A stretch of DNA of 8,658 nt from an uncultured Oscillospiraceae bacterium (GTDB lineage: Bacteria; Bacillota; Clostridia; Oscillospirales; Ruminococcaceae). A program made the translations under genes and the position numbers. Where the stretch lies: positions 1-8,658 of the forward strand of contig CAJMEU010000123.1 in the NCBI GenBank assembly GCA_905212515.1, written 5' to 3'. The notes beneath the pieces are model-generated. The model was not told where the DNA came from, did not search any database, and saw only the letters and a program-made list of their open reading frames with translations. Shown here one piece after another: positions 1 through 5,720 of this stretch; within the stretch, counting starts at the first letter, position 1; each line of letters opens with the position of its first letter.

Positions 1-2
1 AT

Positions 3-830
3 TTTGATAGCTTCGTGCTGTGCTATACGGGGCTTATGTTCTCGGTGTTTTTCCTGAGATTGGTGATGCTGGGAGGAATTATTGTTCTTTCCATCGGCTA
101 TCAGATCTCCCTGCTGTCCGTGTTGAGCGGCCGTCTGACGGCCCAGGGCTTGCCAAGCTGGGCCGGCATCGCCGGGATCGTGCTGGTAGGGGTGGGCTGC
201 GGGCTGCTGAACGGCATTCTGGTGGGTTACCTGGAGATCGTACCCTTCGCGGCCACGATCGCCACCCAGATCATTTTCCGCGGGTGTTCCTTTGTGCTTT
301 CCCAAGGGCGCATGTCGTCCAATATGGCAAGCGGGATCCGCCAGATCACCCGCACACACTTTTGGGGCCTTCGTCTGGATATGTGGCTGGCGGCCGCGGC
401 TTTCCTGCTGCTGTGTCTGGTGCTGCGCGGCTCCTTTCTGGGCAAGCACCTGCGGGCCATCGGCCTGGATGAGCCGGCCGCAGCGCGCGCGGGTATTAGG
501 GTCAAACGGGTGAAGTGCCTCTCCTACTGCTTGGCCGGCTTTTTTTACGCCGTGGCGGCCATGGTGCTCACCTCGCGGCGCGGCTACTGTGGCAGCGAGA
601 TCGGTGTGGGCATGGAGATCACCGCCATCGTGGCGGCTTATGTGGGCGGTATCCTCACGTTTGCCGCCAAGCAGAGGGTGCTTATGCTGCTGATGGGCAC
701 CATGGTGGTGGCGGTGGTGGAAAACGGCCTGGTGAAAGTGGGAATGAACATTTATATCCAGTATATCATCACCGGCATCATCCTCATCGTGTCCATGACG
801 TTTCACAACCGCAAAAAGAATGCCCCCTGA
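3..830 (+). CDS. ABC transporter permease, RbsC/simple-sugar family (5' end missing)
   Basis: The reading frame is open from the window edge, so the start lies upstream; a GTG at 15 is only an internal codon. The visible 275 residues are almost entirely hydrophobic segments, as expected for the membrane permease of a ribose/simple-sugar ABC importer (BPD_transp_2 family, usually 310-340 residues), so about 45 N-terminal residues are missing. Family landmarks visible are GLLNGILVGYLEIVPFAATI, the cytoplasmic loop GKHLRAIGLDEPAAARAGIRV (DNA about 441-505), which resembles the RbsC 'GRYIYALGGNEAATRLSGI' coupling region, and the C-terminal pattern of GMEITAIVAAYVGGI followed by ENGLVKVGMN. The signature GIDLSVG of RbsC is replaced by GYQISLL, so the substrate may not be ribose. 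It ends in TGA just before a strong terminator, so it is probably the last gene of its own transport operon. ATPase and binding-protein genes would lie upstream. Family call is firm; substrate unknown. Confidence 0.88.
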   Translation, partial: FDSFVLCYTGLMFSVFFLRLVMLGGIIVLSIGYQISLLSVLSGRLTAQGLPSWAGIAGIVLVGVGCGLLNGILVGYLEIVPFAATIATQIIFRGCSFVLSQGRMSSNMASGIRQITRTHFWGLRLDMWLAAAAFLLLCLVLRGSFLGKHLRAIGLDEPAAARAGIRVKRVKCLSYCLAGFFYAVAAMVLTSRRGYCGSEIGVGMEITAIVAAYVGGILTFAAKQRVLMLLMGTMVVAVVENGLVKVGMNIYIQYIITGIILIVSMTFHNRKKNAP

Positions 831-867
831 CCCCTCCGTCGGGGCAGCGATAATATATATAGGCACG

Positions 868-902
868 CAAGGAAGTGGAGTCTCTCCACTTCCTTGTTTT
901 TT
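868..902 (+). terminator. Intrinsic terminator after the ABC permease
   Basis: A perfect 13-bp inverted repeat (868-880 with 884-896, arm CAAGGAAGTGGAG) has a 3-base loop TCT and is followed directly by six T (897-902). This is a textbook rho-independent terminator. It lies 38 bases after the permease stop and separates that operon from the hydrolase unit. Confidence 0.93.
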
Positions 903-927
903 CGCACATATTCTTTAACCAGGGTGA

Positions 928-956
928 TTTTTGCGCCACCCGGCGGATGTTAGAAT
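928..956 (+). promoter_or_regulatory. Candidate sigma-A promoter with extended -10
   Basis: TGTTAGAAT at 948-956 matches an extended -10 element (TGn followed by TAGAAT, one mismatch to TATAAT). The -35 region at the proper distance (about 928-934, TTTTTGC) is weak, which is usual for extended -10 promoters. It lies after the terminator at 868-902 and 47 bases before the first gene of the hydrolase unit, where a promoter is required. A small imperfect dyad GGGTG/CACCC (922-926, 937-941) overlaps the -35 zone and could be an operator, but it is too short to claim. Confidence 0.5.
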
Positions 957-990
957 AAAGGAAAAGCAACATCCATCCCCTGAAACGCAG

Positions 991-997
991 AAAGGAG
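991..997 (+). promoter_or_regulatory. Ribosome binding site of ceramidase-like gene A
   Basis: AAAGGAG lies 6 bases before the ATG at 1004. It is a near-consensus Shine-Dalgarno sequence, much stronger than that of the next gene, and it fixes the start. Confidence 0.85.
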
Positions 998-1003
998 CCC
1001 GAT

Positions 1004-2380
1004 ATGAACGATTTATTTGTGGGCGCGGCGAAGGTCAGCATCAATCCCACGCCGGACATGTACCCCATTCCCAACAAGATCACTGATTTCGGCCTGGAGC
1101 CTATGAGCCAGGAGGCGGCGTACGATGAGATGAATTGCCGCGCCATCGCCATTGACAACGGCAGGGCAAAGTTGCTGCTGCTTACGTTCGAGCTAGCCGG
1201 CGCGCCGGAATTCCCCGATTACCCGGCGGACATCGCCCAAGCCACCGGCTTTTGCCAGGACCTTGTTTTCATCATGGGCACGCACAACCACTCCGCTCCC
1301 CGCTACCGCAAGCCCGCCCCGGACGAGAAGGCGCTGGCGCAATGGATCGAGCGATACGAAAAGCTGGTGTACAACGCGGGCATCACTGCCTGCAAACAGG
1401 CGGCTGCGTCCATGCGTCCCGCCCGGTACGGCTACGGGGAATCCATCAGCGATATCAATGTCAACCGCAACCTGCTCAGCTACGGCAACTATTGGGTGGA
1501 GGCGCGCAACCCGGCCGGCTACTGTGACAAAACCTTGTCCATCATCAAATTTGTGGACGAGGAGGATAAGCTGATTGCCGCCCTGCTGAACCACCCGACC
1601 CATGCCACCAACATCTATATGCTCAAGGATGCGGATCATAAGGCCAAGACCTCCGGCAACTTCACCGGAATTGCCTGCCGTTTTGTGGAAGAGCATTTCG
1701 GCAACGGCGCCGTGGCCATGTGGACCTCCGGCGCGGCGGGCAACCTGAACCCAGTGATGAGCCACGGGCTGCAGTATGAATATCCGGACGGCTACACCAC
1801 GCAGATGCAGTATCCCGACGGTACGGGCTACATGCAGATGGAGTACGTGGGGCGTCAGCACGGCGTCGATTGCTGCCGGGGCCTGGACGCTATCACCGCT
1901 TACACCAAGCGGATGCCCGTGGCCCATCTGGTGCGGGATGTGCAGATGTCGACCTTAGAATGCGTGGAGGAATGGCCGCCCAAAAGTTTTTCCGATGTGC
2001 GCAACGGCGGCAACGGGCCAAGGGATTACGAAAAATATCCCATTGGACAGCTGCCAGCGCCAGGGCGGGTGCCCGAGATGAAGCCCGGCAAGCCCAAGAC
2101 GATGCATCTGCATCTGCTGAAGTTGGGCAATATCGCCCTGCTTTTCGCCAATGCCGAGATTTTTGCCCAGATCGGCCGGGATATGAAGGCAGCCTCGCCC
2201 ATGAAGCAAACGGTCATCGTCACCCACCACTACGGCCCCAAATGCCATTACATTTTCGACAAAACTTCAAAGGACGTGCTGCTGCCCATGGCCTATGGCG
2301 GCGTGGCGCCGGGCAGTGCCGACGAATTGATCGTGGAAGGGGAAAAGGCGCTGTTTGACGAGATTTTGGATCAGTCCTGA
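1004..2380 (+). CDS. Ceramidase-like hydrolase A (neutral/alkaline ceramidase N-terminal-domain family, cytoplasmic)
   Basis: A 458-residue protein that resembles the N-terminal catalytic domain of neutral/alkaline ceramidases (zinc amidases). Landmarks in family order are GAAKVSINPTP near the start, THNHSAP (His94, His96), NHPTHAT (His200), WTSGAAGNLNP (241-250), NAEIF (Glu385) and HYIFDK (Tyr416). These match by position the zinc ligands His, His, Glu, Tyr of Pseudomonas ceramidase. However, the nucleophile motif GDxSPN reads GNLNP, with Asn249 where the catalytic Ser should be. There is no signal peptide and no C-terminal immunoglobulin-like domain; true ceramidases are secreted and around 650 residues or more. 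It is therefore probably a cytoplasmic metallo-hydrolase of unknown substrate. It is the first gene of the unit and is paralogous to the gene at 5717-7078, with roughly half the residues identical by eye. The start is supported by the RBS and by alignment to that paralogue. Family placement is good; function is open. Confidence 0.85.
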   Translation: MNDLFVGAAKVSINPTPDMYPIPNKITDFGLEPMSQEAAYDEMNCRAIAIDNGRAKLLLLTFELAGAPEFPDYPADIAQATGFCQDLVFIMGTHNHSAPRYRKPAPDEKALAQWIERYEKLVYNAGITACKQAAASMRPARYGYGESISDINVNRNLLSYGNYWVEARNPAGYCDKTLSIIKFVDEEDKLIAALLNHPTHATNIYMLKDADHKAKTSGNFTGIACRFVEEHFGNGAVAMWTSGAAGNLNPVMSHGLQYEYPDGYTTQMQYPDGTGYMQMEYVGRQHGVDCCRGLDAITAYTKRMPVAHLVRDVQMSTLECVEEWPPKSFSDVRNGGNGPRDYEKYPIGQLPAPGRVPEMKPGKPKTMHLHLLKLGNIALLFANAEIFAQIGRDMKAASPMKQTVIVTHHYGPKCHYIFDKTSKDVLLPMAYGGVAPGSADELIVEGEKALFDEILDQS

Positions 2381-2401
2381 CAGGCCGGAACGGTTCAGTT
2401 T

Positions 2402-3631
2402 ATGAGTACACTTGAGATGAAAGCCCAAAGCTGGGAGCCTCCAAAGACCATCTGGAACGGGATGTTCCTCAGCATCTTTTTTGCCAATATGGCGCTGAAC
2501 ATGGGCCAGCAGATGAGCAACTCTTTGCTGTCACTGTACGCCAACGCCATCGGCGCGCCGGCGGATCAGATCGGCCAGCTGATGAGCATGTTCGCGGTCA
2601 CGGCGCTGGCATTCCGCTTTATTTCCGGCCCGGCGATGAATTCCTTCAACCGCAAAAAACTGCTGGCCATGGCCATGGGGTTCATGGCGCTGGCCTATCT
2701 GGGCTTCGGCCTGGCGCAGCCCATCGCGTCCGCCACAGGTGTGGGCGCGATCACGGTGCTGAAATTTTTCCGCCTGTGCCAGGGTGTGGGGCAGGCGTTC
2801 GGCCACTCCTGCTGCCTGACCATCGTGGCCGCCACATTGCCGCGGGATAAATTCACCACCGGCATGGGGTACTATGCCTGCGCACAGGTCATCGCCCAAT
2901 CCATCGGGCCCACGGTGGGTGTGTTCATGCGGGACCGGTTCGGCTACAATATTACCTATTTCATCACCTTTGGCGTGATGCTGCTGGCCATCGCGGTGGC
3001 CACGCAGGTGAAACTGGCGCCCAGGGAGCGTATCCCCTTCAGGCTGAATTTGGATAATATGATCGCCAAGGAGGCCCTGGTGCCCGCCGCGGTCATGTTC
3101 TTTATCCACACCGGGTTTACCTCCATCAACGCGTTCTTGCTGGTATATTCCGAGGAACGCGGCATTGCCGGAGGAAGCTTCTTCTTCACCGTCTATGCGC
3201 TGACGCTGCTGGTGACGCGCCCGATCGTGGGCCGGCTCACCGAGAAACTGGGATTTGTGAAGGTGGCCGTCCCGGCAGTTTTGCTGACAGTGGCCTCGCT
3301 GGCCATGATCGGCTTTGCCAACAGCACAGCGATGCTGTTGGCGGCCGCACTGGTAAATGCCTTCGGCTACGGCGCGGTACAGCCCATGCTGCAATCCCTG
3401 TGTATGAAATCCGTCACGCCGGACCGCCGGGGCAGCGCCTCCAGCACCAATTATATCGGCATGGACATCGCCATGCTGCTAGGGCCGTCCATCTGCGGCG
3501 GCGTGGCGCAGCTCCTCGGCTATACGCCCGCCATGTGGCTGGCTATGACGGTGCCCATGTTCATCGGTTTGACGGGCATCCTCATCTTCCGCAGGCGCAT
3601 CCAACACATCGAACAGGAGTTCCGGGGCTGA
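2402..3631 (+). CDS. Major facilitator superfamily transporter
   Basis: A 409-residue membrane protein with about 12 hydrophobic segments, a typical MFS length, in the plasma membrane. The first-half motif A is degenerate (GPAMNSFNRKKLL, residues 76-88). The second-half equivalent is RPIVGRLTEKLG (273-284), and there is a Gly-rich fourth helix region RLCQGVGQAFG (124-134). A hydrophilic loop at about 202-225 separates the two halves, and the protein ends in a charged tail RRRIQHIEQEF. It begins 21 bases after hydrolase A and lacks a good Shine-Dalgarno sequence (only AGGCCGGA at 2382-2389), so its translation may be coupled to the upstream gene. A second ATG at 2417 is possible but has no better RBS. 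Its position between hydrolase genes suggests it imports their substrate or exports a product; direction and substrate cannot be read from the sequence. Confidence 0.9.
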   Translation: MSTLEMKAQSWEPPKTIWNGMFLSIFFANMALNMGQQMSNSLLSLYANAIGAPADQIGQLMSMFAVTALAFRFISGPAMNSFNRKKLLAMAMGFMALAYLGFGLAQPIASATGVGAITVLKFFRLCQGVGQAFGHSCCLTIVAATLPRDKFTTGMGYYACAQVIAQSIGPTVGVFMRDRFGYNITYFITFGVMLLAIAVATQVKLAPRERIPFRLNLDNMIAKEALVPAAVMFFIHTGFTSINAFLLVYSEERGIAGGSFFFTVYALTLLVTRPIVGRLTEKLGFVKVAVPAVLLTVASLAMIGFANSTAMLLAAALVNAFGYGAVQPMLQSLCMKSVTPDRRGSASSTNYIGMDIAMLLGPSICGGVAQLLGYTPAMWLAMTVPMFIGLTGILIFRRRIQHIEQEFRG

Positions 3632-3658
3632 GCGCGCGGCTGCGCCCGGAACAAAACG

Positions 3659-3664
3659 AGAGGA
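3659..3664 (+). promoter_or_regulatory. Ribosome binding site of MBL-fold gene 1
   Basis: AGAGGA lies 6 bases before the ATG at 3671. The 39-base gap after the MFS gene shows no terminator, so this gene is probably co-transcribed. Confidence 0.7.
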
Positions 3665-3670
3665 AACAGA

Positions 3671-4462
3671 ATGAAAAACGAAATGTATCCCATCCGCTCC
3701 CAGCTCCACTCCAAGCGCATCAAGTTTGACGTGCCCCAGAACACCATCAGCTGGGCGTTTATGAAAGAACTGCGGGAGAATAACGCCACCCGCAAAATCT
3801 ATCCCATAGAGCCCTATGTGGAGGTATATCAGTTCCGGGAGGGGCTGTACGGCCTGTTTACCGAGAACTGCGACGGCATGGGCGATGTGTGGATGTACCT
3901 GATCGTTGGCCCGGAGAAAGCCATGCTGATCGACACCGCCTTTGGCCTGGGGGATCTCAAGGGCCTGGTGGAGGAGCTGGCCGGCGGCAGGGAGCTGATC
4001 GTGGTCAATACCCACGACCATTTTGACCACGCCTACGGCAACTGCCGGTTTGACAAAGTATACTGCCACGAGTATTTGGTGCCTTATCTGGAAAACCAGC
4101 ACGCACACATGTGGGATTATCTGTTTGACGCCTGGGGCGAAAATATCTGGCTGGAATTCGACCGGGCGGACCTTCCGGTCTACAAGCCTTATCAGATCAT
4201 CGGTGTGCCCGACGGTTATATCTGGGACCTGGGCGGCGGCCATGAAGTGGAGCTGATCCACACCGGCGGCCACGCGGCCGGCCACGCGGCATATCTGGAC
4301 AAAAAGAACCGCATCCTGTTCCCGGGCGACAACATCTGCTCGGACGTGTCCGGCTGCGGCGCCGTGGGCGCGCCCCGCGCCCACGGGCCGCCCAGTGAAT
4401 GTTCACTTATGTCCTATTATCGGGATATCGTAAAACTGTTGGTGGACCGTTTGGGCGAGTAA
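3671..4462 (+). CDS. MBL-fold metallo-hydrolase 1, cut short by an in-frame TAA
   Basis: This encodes 263 residues of a metallo-beta-lactamase-fold hydrolase, a cytoplasmic two-metal hydrolase superfamily. It retains the complete first metal motif THDHFDH (His115, His117, Asp119, His120), then TGGHAAGH (His201) and FPGD (Asp220). The frame stops at TAA 4460-4462, just before the segment VPQHF that carries the last metal-ligand His. Translation in the same frame continues for 68 more codons to a TGA at 4667-4669, and these align without gaps to the C-terminus of the neighbouring paralogue at 4680-5720. The TAA takes the place of an Ile codon in that paralogue. The full-length ancestor would have been about 332 residues. 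As read, the product lacks a metal ligand and the C-terminal helices and is probably inactive. Explanations are a recent nonsense mutation, a strain-variable site or a base-calling error. Family call is firm; intactness is doubtful. Confidence 0.82.
   Translation: MKNEMYPIRSQLHSKRIKFDVPQNTISWAFMKELRENNATRKIYPIEPYVEVYQFREGLYGLFTENCDGMGDVWMYLIVGPEKAMLIDTAFGLGDLKGLVEELAGGRELIVVNTHDHFDHAYGNCRFDKVYCHEYLVPYLENQHAHMWDYLFDAWGENIWLEFDRADLPVYKPYQIIGVPDGYIWDLGGGHEVELIHTGGHAAGHAAYLDKKNRILFPGDNICSDVSGCGAVGAPRAHGPPSECSLMSYYRDIVKLLVDRLGE
4362..4386 (+). repeat. GC-rich perfect hairpin inside MBL-fold gene 1
   Basis: An 11-bp perfect inverted repeat (arm CCGTGGGCGCG, 4362-4372 with 4376-4386) has a CCC loop. 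It encodes about residues 231-239, in a segment (AVGAPRAHGPPSE) that has no good match in the paralogue MBL 2. A second, smaller dyad AGTGAA/TTCACT follows at 4394-4407. There is no T tract, so it is not a normal terminator. It may simply reflect GC-rich codons, or it may mark a local insertion or a hard-to-sequence spot. Confidence 0.6.
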
Positions 4463-4669
4463 GACGACATAGTTCCCCAGCACTTTATGAACGACCTCGA
4501 AACCCATATCATCCGGGACGTGCTGGAGGCGGTGGAGGCCATCGTCGCCCATCCCGAACGCTGCGACTACAAAACCGTGAAATACGGCAAGATGCGCGGC
4601 GAGGTCCACACCCGCTGTTTCAAATATATCAAGGGCTTTTCGGTCATCGGCTATACGTACGAGGAATGA
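4463..4669 (+). pseudogene. Severed C-terminal part of MBL-fold gene 1
   Basis: Sixty-eight in-frame codons follow the premature TAA, ending in TGA. The segment begins DDIVPQHFMNDLE and aligns with YLYPGHFMVHLE of the paralogue, including the last metal-ligand His, and ends in FKYIKGFSVIGYTYEE against YKFVKGFGTIAYCENG. There is no frameshift and no second stop, so the break is recent or an error. An ATG at 4487 could give a 60-residue product, but no Shine-Dalgarno sequence precedes it and that start would exclude the His. Independent translation is therefore unlikely. Confidence 0.75.
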
Positions 4670-4679
4670 GGTGAGGATC

Positions 4680-5720
4680 ATGGAGCGGCGAATGTACCCG
4701 ATCAAAGGCAGGTCGAAAGCCAAACGCCTGCGGTGGGGCCCTGCGCAGAACACGATCAGCTGGGCCTATATGAAGATGCTGCGCGAGGGCGACAAAACGT
4801 GCAAAGTTTATGACGTGAATCCCTATGTAGAGGTGTACCGGCTGCAGGAGGATCTGTACGGCTTGTTCAACCAGAACAACGACGGCATGGGCGATGTGTG
4901 GATGTATCTGCTCATCGGGCCGGAAAAGGCCATGCTCATCGATACCGGCTGCGGCCTGGGCGATCAGAAAGCCCTGGTGGATATGCTCACCGGCGGCAAG
5001 GACCTGATCGTCGTCAACACTCATTTGGGGCCCGACCATTCCTTTGGCAACTGCCGCTTCAGCCGCGTGTATTGCCACCAGTACGAGGTGGAGAACATCA
5101 AAAGCCGGGTCAAACCCGGCATGTTCGATTACCTTTTCGACGAACAGGGCCATAACATCTGGCTGGAATTCGACAAAAAAGACCTGCCCGCATACAAACC
5201 TTACGAATTGGTCGGCGTGCCCGACGGCTATGTGTTCCACTTGGGACAGGGCTGCGATGTAGAGCTCATCTGGACGGCCGGGCATGCGGCGGGGCACGCC
5301 ATGTACCTGGACAAAAAACACGGCTATCTGTTCGCAGGCGACGACGTGTGCAGCGATGTGATCGGCTGCGGCGGCGGCCCCCGGCCGGGCATGTTCTACA
5401 ACCAATACCGCAATGTCGAGACCTACCGCGACTGCCTTGCCCGGCTGGTGGGGCGCATCGGCGAGATCCGGTATCTCTACCCCGGCCACTTTATGGTGCA
5501 TCTGGAAAGCCACCTGCTGCTCGATATCCTGGAGGCGCTGGACGCGATCCTGGATGATCCAAAAAACTGCGATTCCGCCGAGGAGACGCTCCAGAACGGC
5601 AGGCCGGCCCGGCGGATGTACAAGTTCGTCAAGGGCTTTGGTACCATCGCCTATTGCGAAAATGGCGTCTACCGCCCCGCAAAAGGCGAAGCGGACGATC
5701 AGAAGGAGACGATACGATGA
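4680..5720 (+). CDS. MBL-fold metallo-hydrolase family protein 2, with altered metal motif
   Basis: A 346-residue paralogue of the preceding gene, similar along its whole length (for example NTISWAYMK, NDGMGDVWMY, GPEKAMLIDT, CSDV.GCG). The MBL landmarks are VVNTHLGPDH (His115, Asp119, His120), TAGHAAGH (His202), FAGD (Asp221) and YPGHF (His270). The second His of the canonical HxHxDH is Gly117, so one zinc ligand of site 1 is missing; the protein may bind a single metal, use another residue, or have lost hydrolase activity. The start is taken at ATG 4680 because MERRMYPI aligns with MKNEMYPI of the paralogue; an in-frame GTG at 4671 would add three residues. AGGTGA at 4669-4674 serves as RBS and overlaps the previous gene's stop. 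The stop TGA (5718-5720) overlaps the next start as ATGA, indicating translational coupling to hydrolase B. Substrate unknown. Confidence 0.87.
   Translation: MERRMYPIKGRSKAKRLRWGPAQNTISWAYMKMLREGDKTCKVYDVNPYVEVYRLQEDLYGLFNQNNDGMGDVWMYLLIGPEKAMLIDTGCGLGDQKALVDMLTGGKDLIVVNTHLGPDHSFGNCRFSRVYCHQYEVENIKSRVKPGMFDYLFDEQGHNIWLEFDKKDLPAYKPYELVGVPDGYVFHLGQGCDVELIWTAGHAAGHAMYLDKKHGYLFAGDDVCSDVIGCGGGPRPGMFYNQYRNVETYRDCLARLVGRIGEIRYLYPGHFMVHLESHLLLDILEALDAILDDPKNCDSAEETLQNGRPARRMYKFVKGFGTIAYCENGVYRPAKGEADDQKETIR
5701..5708 (+). promoter_or_regulatory. Ribosome binding site of ceramidase-like gene B
   Basis: AGAAGGAG lies inside the end of the MBL 2 gene, 8 bases before the ATG at 5717. It decides that start over an in-frame upstream codon at 5654, which would add 21 Arg/Lys-rich residues absent from paralogue A. 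Confidence 0.8.

Noticed and set aside
831..844. Small CCCC/GGGG dyad just after the ABC permease stop
   Set aside because: Only four base pairs, and the strong hairpin with T tract at 868-902 already accounts for termination.
1193..1927. Long minus-strand open frame (244 codons) opposite ceramidase-like gene A, and similar long minus-strand frames at 2531-3394, 3479-4384, 4644-5858 and 5699-6925
   Set aside because: They are antisense to well-supported genes. Their products are rich in His, Gly, Gln and Arg, as expected from the reverse of G+C-rich codons, and show no recognisable domain.
4460..4462. TAA as a recoded sense codon
   Set aside because: Ceramidase-like gene B ends normally at a TAA (7076-7078), no other gene has an internal TAA, and no recoding element is evident.
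5654..5716. Upstream start for ceramidase-like gene B adding 21 residues
   Set aside because: The extension is Arg/Lys-rich coding shadow of the MBL 2 gene, it is absent from paralogue A, and the strong RBS at 5701-5708 points to ATG 5717.
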